From an uncultured Helicobacteraceae bacterium (GTDB taxonomy: Bacteria; Campylobacterota; Campylobacteria; Campylobacterales; UBA6016): DNA of 20,251 bases. Within the stretch, counting starts at the first letter, position 1. Each line of letters begins with the position of its first letter. Where the stretch lies: NCBI GenBank assembly GCA_937973585.1, contig CALJKN010000143.1, positions 1 to 20,251 of the forward strand, given 5' to 3'. The notes under the pieces were generated by a model. It saw only the letters and a program-made list of their open reading frames with translations. It was not told where the DNA came from and made no database searches. A program made the translations under genes and the position numbers. This document shows, one piece after another, positions 12,949-20,244 of this stretch.

Positions 12949-14199
12949 CGTGATGACGTCTAGCGGGTTGATTGGGGCATCCTCTTTGGTTATCTCAAAT
13001 GTTAGTTCTCTCTCTACCCGTCCGACTACGGCACCTTGCTCTATCCTCTTGCCGGCTGAGACGGTCGGGGCTATTTTGTTTAGGTGGGCGTAGATTGAGT
13101 GGAGATTGCCGTCGTGTTGGACGATGACGACGTTTCCGAGTGCCGCAACCTCTTTTGCAAACACTACTTTCCCGTCCATGATATTTTTTACGAGGGCATC
13201 CGGATTGTTTGAGCGGAGTGTTACCGAGTCGTTGTGGATTTTTATTTTGTATATCGGGTCGGTATATGGGCCAAACTGTTTTACGACCCTAAAGCTGTCA
13301 AGCGGCCCCGGAACTTTTCTCCCCGTATATCTTCCCCCTTTTGTGGATTGGTACGAGGAGCCCATCATCTTGATATCGTCGCTTAGCTCTTTGTCGTCTA
13401 TATTGATCTCATTTAGCTGTTTTTGGGCTTTAGGTTGTTGCGGTTTCGGTTTTGGCTTTGCCGCCTCGGCAAGTTTTTGCCGCTTTAAGATGTTTAGCCT
13501 CTCCAGCGTCTCTCTGGCTTGTTGTTGCTCTTTTGCAATCCGCTCTAGTCTGGCTTTGTAGCTCTCTATCTGTTTTTGCGTCCTTGCTATCGTGCTGATC
13601 CGCTCCTCTTTTGCCTTTGCCAGTCTGATTTTTTTGTTTTCCAGTTCCGCCATAGAGTTTTTGATCTGCCTGATTTTTTGCTCTAGCTCGGCTATCATTT
13701 TTTGTCTGGCGACGTATTCGCTTCTGAGTTTTTCGACGTATGCGGCTAGAGTTTTGCTGATGGATTTTGAGAGGTGAGCCTTTACTATGTCATCCTCTTC
13801 GCTAGGGTCAACCTCTGAAAGGACTTTTGAGGCGGCCATATCTCTGGCTAGGATCTTTACCAGTTTTTGCTCCAGATCATCCCTCTCGTTTTCAAGCTTT
13901 TTTTTCTGCGCTTCGATGACGGCTACTTCGGCGTTTTTTTGCTTGTGCTCTTCACCAAGTCTGATAACGTCTTGTTCCAATGCGACTATTTGGGCATCAA
14001 GGCTTTTGATTTTTTCCTGTTCGGCCAGAATCTCCCTTGCCGCTTCTCCGATGGAGCTTGTCAGTTTTGTGTACTCTTTGCTTTTTGCATCGATATTAGA
14101 CTGTGTTTTCCTTATATCCTTATCGATGGCTCCGGTCACGGAAGCGGCATATATGAGCGATGCAGAGACGGCGCAAAGGGCAAAAGCGGTTTTTTTCAA
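12940..14199 (-). CDS. envC: EnvC-like periplasmic factor: coiled coil plus degenerate LytM (M23) domain
   Basis: Probable FtsEX-controlled activator of cell-wall amidases at division. A signal peptide (about 1-24) precedes a long charged coiled coil (about 25-245). A Lys/Pro/Gln linker (KPKPKPQQPKAQK) and a LytM/peptidase M23 domain (about 300-415) follow. In active M23 enzymes the zinc and catalytic residues come from H-x3-D and H-x-H. Here the latter site reads ELTFEI (398-403) instead of HLHFEI, and no clear H-x3-D is present; only the YAHL histidine (H372) remains. This matches E. coli EnvC, which has lost the same residues and has nearly the same length. The start is TTG, whose last bases overlap the ftsX stop (TTGA), with AAGG 8 bases upstream. 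It sits directly after ftsE-ftsX. Confidence 0.9.
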   Translation of the reverse strand: MKKTAFALCAVSASLIYAASVTGAIDKDIRKTQSNIDAKSKEYTKLTSSIGEAAREILAEQEKIKSLDAQIVALEQDVIRLGEEHKQKNAEVAVIEAQKKKLENERDDLEQKLVKILARDMAASKVLSEVDPSEEDDIVKAHLSKSISKTLAAYVEKLRSEYVARQKMIAELEQKIRQIKNSMAELENKKIRLAKAKEERISTIARTQKQIESYKARLERIAKEQQQARETLERLNILKRQKLAEAAKPKPKPQQPKAQKQLNEINIDDKELSDDIKMMGSSYQSTKGGRYTGRKVPGPLDSFRVVKQFGPYTDPIYKIKIHNDSVTLRSNNPDALVKNIMDGKVVFAKEVAALGNVVIVQHDGNLHSIYAHLNKIAPTVSAGKRIEQGAVVGRVERELTFEITKEDAPINPLDVITGG

Positions 14200-15008
14200 T
14201 GCTCCAACCTTCTAAAAGCTACGGTAGAGACCGAAAACAGCGATACCCCAAAAGCTAGCCCTGATAGATACATAGCGATCTTCTCCGGCTCAAACGATAC
14301 ACCGCCAACAAGACCAAAGGAGGCCAAAAATCCGGCAACCTCGGGAGCTACGGAAGCGTAATATGCTATTGCGATGGTGATTAATACTGCAATTATGGAG
14401 TCTATAAAAGCCATCCTAAATAGTACGGCGCTCCTCATCCACATCGGTGCACCGAATATCGCCATAATCTGCATTCTGGAGCTGTGTTCGTATCTCCAAA
14501 CCTCCATGAATTTTGCAAACAGCAATACGTTAAAGACGAGTACGATAATCGAGTAGACCATAACGCCGTTTTTGAACGCTTCGAGTGTATTTGAGACTGT
14601 TTTTTGGTTTTTGGCAAAACTCTCAACCCTCAGCATCCCGTGTAGCCCTTTTAGTGCGGCATTTACCTTTGTTAGTTCATCCGGAGACGGGTATCTATAT
14701 AGCCTGATTCTATAAAAGGATGGGATAGAGTTTTTGAGCTGTTCATAAATCTCCGGCGACAAATCTTCGCTATACTGGAGAAAAAACGGCGCTGCATCTA
14801 TCTGCTCCACCGATGATATGAGATATGAGCTTCTCTTGAACGTATCGTCTGTTATTTTGTCGCTTGAGACTGCTATTATCGAGTACTCTTTTGCCAGTTT
14901 TGCCTCGTACGACTCCGTTAGTTTCCCTATCGTATCGTAGAGCCAAAACCCGCAAAGCATAGAGACGAGGGCAAAAATCAGCGATATATGTCTTCTAAGA
15001 TATTTCAT
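14196..15008 (-). CDS. ftsX: Cell-division ABC transporter permease FtsX
   Basis: Membrane partner of FtsE at the division site; it transmits ATP hydrolysis across the membrane to EnvC-type amidase activators. 270 residues from the ATG at 15008 (MKYLRRHISLIFALVSMLCG), chosen because GGA precedes it by about 7 bases and it gives a normal short cytoplasmic start. The frame opens 15 codons further upstream. TM1 is about 7-24, and an extracytoplasmic domain spans about 25-145. TM2 is about 150-168 (VYSIIVLVFNVLLFAKFMEV), TM3 about 196-215 and TM4 about 247-264. WRYEHSSRMQIMAIFGAPMW after TM2 is the cytoplasmic coupling helix typical of FtsX. It overlaps ftsE by 14 bases and envC by 4. Confidence 0.93.
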   Translation of the reverse strand: MKYLRRHISLIFALVSMLCGFWLYDTIGKLTESYEAKLAKEYSIIAVSSDKITDDTFKRSSYLISSVEQIDAAPFFLQYSEDLSPEIYEQLKNSIPSFYRIRLYRYPSPDELTKVNAALKGLHGMLRVESFAKNQKTVSNTLEAFKNGVMVYSIIVLVFNVLLFAKFMEVWRYEHSSRMQIMAIFGAPMWMRSAVLFRMAFIDSIIAVLITIAIAYYASVAPEVAGFLASFGLVGGVSFEPEKIAMYLSGLAFGVSLFSVSTVAFRRLEH

Positions 15009-15672
15009 TGACGGTTCCGTTTTCGATGTGTAATGTTTTGCACGGCAGATCAAATCTGGACGGCATGTGGTGTGTGGCCAGTATTACTGTGATTTGACAA
15101 CTGTTTGCGGTTTTGAGCAGATCCATCACGACCTCGGCGGAGTAATCATCCAGATTTCCGGTCGGCTCATCGGCTATGATGATTTGCGGACTATGCACGA
15201 GCGCCCTTGCCACTGCCGCCCTTTGCTGTTCTCCTCCCGATAGTTCGGTCGGAAAATCCTCTGCTTTATGGGTGAGCTTGACGTGGTTTAGTAGCTTTGA
15301 GGTTTGTTTTTCGCATATATCGCCGCCGTATCCGGCTATGATGAGGGGCAGCATTACGTTTTTTTTGATTGTCCACTCTTCTATTAGCTTGTAGTCTTGA
15401 AAGACAAGTCCTAGCTTTTTACGCAAAGAGCCGATTTTGCCGCTCCCCGCTTTTGCCATATTGATACCGCAAACCTCCAGCCCCCCTTTTAGCGGCCTGA
15501 TTCCGCCGTATAGGGATTTTATAAGGGTCGTTTTACCGCTTCCGCTATGTCCGGTCAAAAAGACAAAATCCCCTCTATTTAGCGTGAAGTTTGCATCTTT
15601 GATTACCGGCTCCTCTTTTTTGTAGCCCAAAAAGAGGGAGTTTGCGATGACTACTTGCTCATTTTTTTCCAT
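14995..15672 (-). CDS. ftsE: Cell-division ATP-binding protein FtsE
   Basis: ABC-type ATPase bound to FtsX, 225 residues, the usual length (about 222). All nucleotide-binding motifs are intact: Walker A GHSGSGKTT (41-49), Q-loop FQD (91-93), signature LSGGEQQR (144-151), Walker B IIIADEP (164-170) with its D-loop NLD, and the switch histidine in ILATHH (198-202). IADEPTGNLD is typical of the FtsE/LolD/MacB group, and the adjoining ftsX makes FtsE the right member. The ATG at 15672 overlaps trmB by 14 bases, and the ribosome-binding site is weak. The gene is read as part of the rluD-to-envC operon; I see no separate promoter. Confidence 0.95.
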   Translation of the reverse strand: MEKNEQVVIANSLFLGYKKEEPVIKDANFTLNRGDFVFLTGHSGSGKTTLIKSLYGGIRPLKGGLEVCGINMAKAGSGKIGSLRKKLGLVFQDYKLIEEWTIKKNVMLPLIIAGYGGDICEKQTSKLLNHVKLTHKAEDFPTELSGGEQQRAAVARALVHSPQIIIADEPTGNLDDYSAEVVMDLLKTANSCQITVILATHHMPSRFDLPCKTLHIENGTVNEIS

Positions 15673-16825
15673 ATAAAAACTCTTTGATTATTGTGAACGC
15701 TTTTGCGTTTGTCTTTGTAAATATCGGTTTGGACGGGTAAAATGCAATATCCCCTCCGTTTGATATTATATACTTTCTTTGCGGTTTGTGCTTGTCTCCA
15801 AATGTGACTTTGAGGGCAAAATCACCGTTTTCACCTAAAAATCTATCCTCAAAATTAATCAGTATGTCGTTCTCCAGATACGGTTTTTGCGGGAGTGCAT
15901 CTAGGCTCAAAGCCTTATCGTTTGTGCTCTCAAAGCAAAAATCACATTCGTATTCCATCTCTTCGATTGCCGTTTGCGGATATATCCTCATCTCGAATAT
16001 ATCTTTGCCTTGTCTGAGCCATCTATCTTCGTATTTGCTTCTGATTAGAGCCTCTTCGTTTATCAGCGTCTCTATTTTTGCTTTTTTGAGAGAGGTGGCA
16101 CAGGAAAACGCATAGTCGAAATAATCTTTGTCGTCGCTTCTTAGCTCTATATATCCACCCTCTTTTAGGGCAGACGAACAACTCTCTAAAAATGTTTTTG
16201 AGATTACCCTCCTGTGCGGGCTACCCGGCCACGGAACCGGAAAGTGGACAAAAACCTCGGACAGGGAGCCGCTAGGCATCGAGTCTATGAGGATTCTGGC
16301 ATCAAAATCGACGACGTAGATGTTTTGGATATTTTGCAGTTCGCACTGTCTGAGCACTTGTTCTATAGATGGTTTGTATATCTCTACGCCGATAAACTTT
16401 TTATCCGGCTCCTCTTTTGCCCTATGCAGGAGGTGTCTGCCGCTACCAAAGCCGACCTCTACCGATATGTCCGTATCAAAAAAATCTTTGTTGAGCGCAA
16501 AAAAAGAGGGTTCGAGGAGTTTTTTTGACTTTTCAACCTGTTTTTTAGGGGTAAGGTTTGATTTTACGATTCCGTCCGTATAGTTGGAGCAAAAAGCGGC
16601 AACTGCCAGTTTGACATCCTCCAGACTTGACGGTCTGGTGAGTTTATCAGGCTTTATGAGGTAACCGTCTTTTTTTTGCTTAACACAAAGCGAAAAATCG
16701 TTCCCTCCGACCGATACGACGGCCAGAGAGTATCTAGGGGAGTAGAAAAACCCTTTTAATTCAAAGTTTCCGGTTTTTGCCGGAACTATAGGGTTTTTGA
16801 GGGAGTTTACAAAAGCGTGAGGCAA
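15659..16825 (-). CDS. trmB: tRNA (guanine-N7-)-methyltransferase, long form
   Basis: Methylates G46 in the variable loop of tRNAs using S-adenosylmethionine. The core (about 115-240) contains the SAM motif VEVGFGSGRHLL (122-133), acidic FIGVEIYKPS (144-153) and VHFPVPWPGSPHRRV (193-207), the TrmB version of FPDPWPKKRHNKRR. At 388 residues it is about 150 longer than E. coli TrmB (239). It has roughly 110 extra N-terminal residues (starting FELKGFFYSPRYSLAVVSVG) and over 100 at the C-terminus. Long TrmB is, as I recall, usual in Campylobacterota. The start is TTG at 16825 with AAAGGA 8 bases upstream, 2 bases after the lipoprotein stop. No other start fits the spacing better. Confidence 0.94.
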   Translation of the reverse strand: MPHAFVNSLKNPIVPAKTGNFELKGFFYSPRYSLAVVSVGGNDFSLCVKQKKDGYLIKPDKLTRPSSLEDVKLAVAAFCSNYTDGIVKSNLTPKKQVEKSKKLLEPSFFALNKDFFDTDISVEVGFGSGRHLLHRAKEEPDKKFIGVEIYKPSIEQVLRQCELQNIQNIYVVDFDARILIDSMPSGSLSEVFVHFPVPWPGSPHRRVISKTFLESCSSALKEGGYIELRSDDKDYFDYAFSCATSLKKAKIETLINEEALIRSKYEDRWLRQGKDIFEMRIYPQTAIEEMEYECDFCFESTNDKALSLDALPQKPYLENDILINFEDRFLGENGDFALKVTFGDKHKPQRKYIISNGGDIAFYPSKPIFTKTNAKAFTIIKEFLYGKK

Positions 16826-16827
16826 TG

Positions 16828-18063
16828 TTAAAGTCCTTTCGGGACGAATAGCTCCACCTCGTCGCTAGGAAGGCTCACAAGCCCGTCTTTATCGACCGCT
16901 TCAATGAAATAGTTGTATTTTGTTCCCAAGTCTACATCTTTATCTTCAAAATTTAGACCCTTGATGTCTCTATAAGTCATATTTTGTTTGCTTACCATAC
17001 CGCCCCATTTTTTTGTTACGTTGTACGATACCGTCTCTTTGTCTGTTGTAGTCCATGCAAGTACAACACGATTTTCCCTGATTGTCGCAAGGCTAAATAT
17101 CGGGGTAGGGGGTTTAGGTCTGGTCATACCGGTGGCCGCTCTCTCAAAGTTGCTCTCAAGTCCGTCTTTGTCTAATGTGGCGACTTTGTAGTATCTGATT
17201 GCGCCGTCCTCGTTTATTTTGTCTACGTATTGTCTCTCTATGCCGCTATAGACCAGATCAAATTTTGATTCCGGTGTTTTTGAGCTGTATAGATTGTATT
17301 TGGAGACCCCTTTTTGTTTTGCCGCCTCCCACGTTACCTCGATCATTTTAGGCTTATCTTTTGTGGCGTATATCTGCGTTACGGCCATCGGGAGATTTTT
17401 TGTCTTGGAGCTTACCGGATCGCTTGGAACTGCATATAGTCCGTCAAATGTTTTGGCGATAACCCTATAGTAATACTCTTTTCCGCTCTCGACTTTCGGG
17501 TCTATGTGTTCCGCCATTAGCCTAGGGGATACCTTTGCTATCTCTTCCCAGTTTTTGTCGGCATAACCGCTTTTTTGTACCGTATACTCTACGACATCCG
17601 GACTAGGGTGAGGTCTCCAGATGATTTTTGTCCTGTTTGGCAGGTTGTCTATGGCCGCCACAAAACTCACCTTTTCGAGTAGGGGTTTTGTTTTGACATT
17701 TACAACAGTAGAGGCATCTGACTCAACCCCTTCCGGTGTCAAAGAGGAAAACCTATATGAGTACAGGGTATCCGGTTTTAGCTCTTTATCGGCGTAGTGC
17801 GATGCGTATCTGTCTTTTATCGTTGCGACAAGCTCGGAGCCCTCTTTGCCGTTTCTGTATATTTTGTACCCCTCTATAGCCGGATCGTTGATATAATCCC
17901 ACTCAAAGCCGATAGAGGTTCTGTCGCTCATTGTTTTTATGTTTGCAGGTTTAGGTAGGCTAGGGTCAACTTTTGGTCTGTCTAGTAGGGCGTTTGAAGT
18001 GGCGCACCCGCTAAAGGCCGCTATCAAAGCAAGAGACGATAAACTCAGGGTCAAATATCTCAA
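16828..18063 (-). CDS. Lipoprotein with about four fibronectin type III repeats
   Basis: Envelope protein of unknown role. From the TTG at 18063, a signal peptide (MRYLTLSLSSLALIAAFSGC) ends in a lipobox with the acylated Cys at residue 20. The rest divides into roughly four FN3-like modules of about 90 residues, recognisable from recurring patterns such as EGYKIYRNG, YSYRFSSLTPEGVES, VEYTVQKSG, YYYRVIAKTFDGLYA, SKYNLYSSK, RYYKVATLDKDGLES and YNYFIEAVDKDGLVS. The TTG at 18063 is preferred because AGGAGA sits 6 bases before it. An upstream in-frame TTG (18081) has no good site. It overlaps rluD by 53 bases and is followed 2 bases later by trmB. FN3 modules bind proteins or sugars, so a scaffold linked to the divisome is possible, but this is only an inference. 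Confidence 0.87.
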   Translation of the reverse strand: MRYLTLSLSSLALIAAFSGCATSNALLDRPKVDPSLPKPANIKTMSDRTSIGFEWDYINDPAIEGYKIYRNGKEGSELVATIKDRYASHYADKELKPDTLYSYRFSSLTPEGVESDASTVVNVKTKPLLEKVSFVAAIDNLPNRTKIIWRPHPSPDVVEYTVQKSGYADKNWEEIAKVSPRLMAEHIDPKVESGKEYYYRVIAKTFDGLYAVPSDPVSSKTKNLPMAVTQIYATKDKPKMIEVTWEAAKQKGVSKYNLYSSKTPESKFDLVYSGIERQYVDKINEDGAIRYYKVATLDKDGLESNFERAATGMTRPKPPTPIFSLATIRENRVVLAWTTTDKETVSYNVTKKWGGMVSKQNMTYRDIKGLNFEDKDVDLGTKYNYFIEAVDKDGLVSLPSDEVELFVPKGL

Positions 18064-18994
18064 AACTTCTCTCCTCGTCAAAATGTTTATTAAAAAGCTC
18101 TAAAAAATCTTCAGGCGGTTTTGCAAAAAAATTTACTTTTTCACCGCTTTTAGGGTGGTAAAAATACAATACCGCCGCATGTAGCATCACTCTTGTATCC
18201 CCGATATTACCGTTTTTGTGATTAAAGCCGTATAAACCGTCCCCCATAATATGCCGTCCGATATGGGCTAGATGGGCTCTTATCTGGTGTGTTCTACCGG
18301 TAAATAGTTTGGCTGCTATCAGCTCGTATTTTCCGTTTTTTGAGAGTATTATTTTTTTAAATGCGCTTTTTGCCGCTTTCCCCTCTTTTTGAACCGACAT
18401 TTTTACCCTGTTTTTCGGGTGTCTGGCTATCGGAGCCTCCACGACGGTGTCCTCTCTAAGCGGTGGTTCTATTAGCGACAAATAGTATCTTCCGGCCGCT
18501 TTTGATTCAAACTGTTTTTTTAGGTTCTCGGCCGCCTTGTCGGTTTTTGCGACGACCATTAGACCGGAGGTCTCTTTGTCTAGTCTATGCACGATCCCCT
18601 CACGCCCTTCTCCGGTTGAGCTTGCCAAATCATAGCCTGAGTGTTTCAGAAAATCGCAAAGGGTGCTCTCCCGTACCCCGCTCCCCTCATGAACGGTCAT
18701 TCCGGACGGTTTGTCCAAAATGATTACCGACTCGTCCTCGTGGATAATCTTTGGTATTAGGGTGCACGGTTTGCTCTCTTTTTCAAAAAGTCCGGTAAAG
18801 TCTTTTATCTCTACCTCATCCCCGATTTTTAAAGACAAGGACGGTTTTTGTGCGGGTTTTCCGGATACCGTGCAAAGGCCGCCATCTATGACGGTTTTTG
18901 CCTCTTTTCTGGAGAGCGACAGCCGTGCAGACAAAAAAGCGTCCAGCCGCTCCTCTTTGTCTGCCGTTATGTGTGTATTTTGTAGGGTTTGCAT
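18011..18994 (-). CDS. rluD: RluD/RluC-family 23S rRNA pseudouridine synthase
   Basis: Isomerises uridines in large-subunit rRNA. 327 residues: an N-terminal S4-type RNA-binding domain (about 12-70, RLDAFLSARLSLSRKEAK and onward) and the RsuA/RluA catalytic domain. Catalytic motif HRLDKETSGLMVVAK (136-150), with the essential Asp at 139. The later signature GRTHQIRAHLAHIGRHIMGD is also present. RluA, RluC and RluD are hard to separate by eye; the S4 domain rules out RluA, and RluD is the usual annotation in this neighbourhood. ATG at 18994, the first gene of the six-gene operon reaching the envC-like gene. Only 37 bases separate it from the rodA ATG on the other strand, so its leader must be very short or absent. 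Confidence 0.9.
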   Translation of the reverse strand: MQTLQNTHITADKEERLDAFLSARLSLSRKEAKTVIDGGLCTVSGKPAQKPSLSLKIGDEVEIKDFTGLFEKESKPCTLIPKIIHEDESVIILDKPSGMTVHEGSGVRESTLCDFLKHSGYDLASSTGEGREGIVHRLDKETSGLMVVAKTDKAAENLKKQFESKAAGRYYLSLIEPPLREDTVVEAPIARHPKNRVKMSVQKEGKAAKSAFKKIILSKNGKYELIAAKLFTGRTHQIRAHLAHIGRHIMGDGLYGFNHKNGNIGDTRVMLHAAVLYFYHPKSGEKVNFFAKPPEDFLELFNKHFDEERSFEIFDPEFIVSCFDSGL

Positions 18995-19031
18995 CGTCTA
19001 ATATTAGGACAGTTTGGCTAAAATCCGCCGT
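18995..19031. promoter_or_regulatory. 37-base divergent promoter between rluD and rodA
   Basis: Contains the perfect palindrome CTAATATTAG (18998-19007), which supplies a TAATAT -10-like box towards rluD. TAAAAT (19019-19024) serves as a -10-like box towards rodA. Start points predicted 6-7 bases beyond each box fall at or very near the two ATG codons. Neither ATG has a clear ribosome-binding site. For rodA the alternative TTG at 19014 has AGGA at 19006-19009. Confidence 0.4.
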
Positions 19032-20150
19032 ATGATACAAATAGATAGACGGATAATCACCCACTTTGATTTTTTTATACCCCTCGTTATTTTTCCTATA
19101 GCCATGAGTTCGCTTTATCTCATCAGCGAGGTAAACGAGTCGTTGGCAAAAAAAGAGGTGATATATATTGCGGCAGGATTTGCCGTTATGTTGTTGCTAG
19201 CTTTTGTACCGATTAGAAAGCTTGCATGGACTATCCCTGTTATCTACTGGGTTGATATTTTACTCCTGATATCCGTCAAATTTTTCGGTGTTTCGATTTT
19301 GGGTGCCCAGAGGTGGATAGAGATACCGTTTACCTCTATGACGATTCAGCCCTCCGAAATAATAAAACCCGCTCTTTTGCTGATGCTTGCTTATCAAATC
19401 CAAAAAACACCCCCTCCGGATGATGGATACGACTGGCGTGTATTTGCCAAAATGTCTTTTTATATATTGCTCCCGTTTTTTCTAATTGCAATAGAGCCGG
19501 ATCTGGGTAGTGCTAGCGTTGTTTTGATGCTTGGATTCGGTGTTTTGTTTGTGATAGGGGTAAGGTGGAAAATATGGGTGATTTTGTTTGCCGCTTTTTT
19601 GGCTATGTCTACTTTGCTGTACGAGTTTGGTCTGAGGGATTACCAAAAGCAGAGGATTGACGATTTTTTGGCCGAAAAGCCCAGCTATCATGTTCAGCAG
19701 TCGATAATCGCCATAGGCTCCGGCGGACTAACCGGAAAAGACAAAGATGACGCAACTCAGGTGCAGCTAAAGTTTTTGCCGATTGCTACTACCGACTTTA
19801 TATTTGCTTACCATGTCGAGAGGTTCGGATTTTTAGGGGCGCTTGTTTTGATTTTTACCTATATGGCGCTTACCGTTCATCTGCTAGGGCTGCGTAATAA
19901 ATTCAAAAATGACCACTTTGGGATAGTGTTTTCGTCGGGGCTTGCGATACTGATATTTATATATTCGGCTATCAATATAGCTATGACGATAGGTTTTGCT
20001 CCGGTGGTCGGTATTCCGTTGCCGATGTACAGCTACGGCGGGACGAGTTTTATGAATTTTATGATTCTTTTTGGAATTTTAGAAAATTTACTTGCTTTTC
20101 GTTTTGATTTTTTGTATAATTCCGTCTCTTTTTCAAAGCGGAAACGCTAG
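19032..20150 (+). CDS. rodA: RodA, SEDS-family peptidoglycan glycosyltransferase
   Basis: Polymerises lipid II into glycan strands for side-wall elongation, working with a class B PBP (PBP2). A multi-pass SEDS membrane protein of 372 residues, about ten membrane segments. Family motifs: GAQRWIEIP, IQPSEIIKPALLLMLAYQIQ, AIEPDLGSASVVLMLGFGVL (conserved EPD-G), LPIATTDFIFAYHVERFGFLGAL and GIPLPMYSYGGTSFMNFMI near the end. RodA is preferred over FtsW because of the short N-terminus (MIQIDRRIITHFDFF) and, as I recall, the matching H. pylori neighbour. ATG at 19032 is chosen for fit to the family. A TTG 6 codons upstream (19014) has AGGA 4 bases before it and cannot be excluded. It is transcribed away from rluD. 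Confidence 0.94.
   Translation: MIQIDRRIITHFDFFIPLVIFPIAMSSLYLISEVNESLAKKEVIYIAAGFAVMLLLAFVPIRKLAWTIPVIYWVDILLLISVKFFGVSILGAQRWIEIPFTSMTIQPSEIIKPALLLMLAYQIQKTPPPDDGYDWRVFAKMSFYILLPFFLIAIEPDLGSASVVLMLGFGVLFVIGVRWKIWVILFAAFLAMSTLLYEFGLRDYQKQRIDDFLAEKPSYHVQQSIIAIGSGGLTGKDKDDATQVQLKFLPIATTDFIFAYHVERFGFLGALVLIFTYMALTVHLLGLRNKFKNDHFGIVFSSGLAILIFIYSAINIAMTIGFAPVVGIPLPMYSYGGTSFMNFMILFGILENLLAFRFDFLYNSVSFSKRKR
20092..20120 (+). promoter_or_regulatory. Promoter for the tRNA gene inside the rodA 3' end
   Basis: TTGCTT at 20092-20097 and a perfect TATAAT at 20115-20120 are separated by exactly 17 bases. The expected start near 20127 gives a 40-base leader before the tRNA. The whole element lies in the last codons of rodA. 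Confidence 0.55.
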
Positions 20151-20167
20151 AAAGCTCTTAAAAACAC

Positions 20168-20244
20168 GGGTTCTTAGCTCAGTTGGTTAGAGCAACCGGC
20201 TCATAACCGGTTGGTCGTAGGTTCGAGTCCTACAGAACCCACCA
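20168..20244 (+). tRNA. tRNA with CAT anticodon (elongator Met, or Ile2)
   Basis: A complete 77-base cloverleaf with encoded CCA. The acceptor stem is GGGTTCT/AGAACCC, the D-arm is GCTC-AGTTGGTTA-GAGC, and the anticodon stem is ACCGG/CCGGT with loop CTCATAA (anticodon CAT). Variable loop TGGTC, T-arm GTAGG-TTCGAGT-CCTAC, discriminator A, then CCA. The first acceptor pair is a normal G-C, and the anticodon stem lacks the three consecutive G-C pairs of initiator tRNA, so it is not the initiator. Elongator Met and Ile2 (whose C34 is converted to lysidine by TilS) cannot be told apart with certainty by eye; Met is the more likely label. Confidence 0.95.

Noticed and set aside
12832..12963. Short plus-strand open frame for a 43-residue single-membrane-segment peptide (TIVSLFFVAVAVGFCVKRR)
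   Set aside because: No ribosome-binding site; the frame continues open through the antisense of the antitoxin gene and its end overlaps the envC-like 3' end. Hydrophobicity may come from T-rich DNA.
12940..13330. Active M23 endopeptidase
   Set aside because: The H-x-H site reads E-L-T and no clear H-x3-D is present; the protein is better explained as an EnvC-type activator.
20131..20144. Terminator between rodA and the tRNA (AGCG-GAAA-CGCT)
   Set aside because: Only a 4-bp stem, within coding sequence, and no T-run follows.
20168..20244. Initiator tRNA-fMet
   Set aside because: The first acceptor base pair is G-C and the anticodon stem lacks the three consecutive G-C pairs of initiators.
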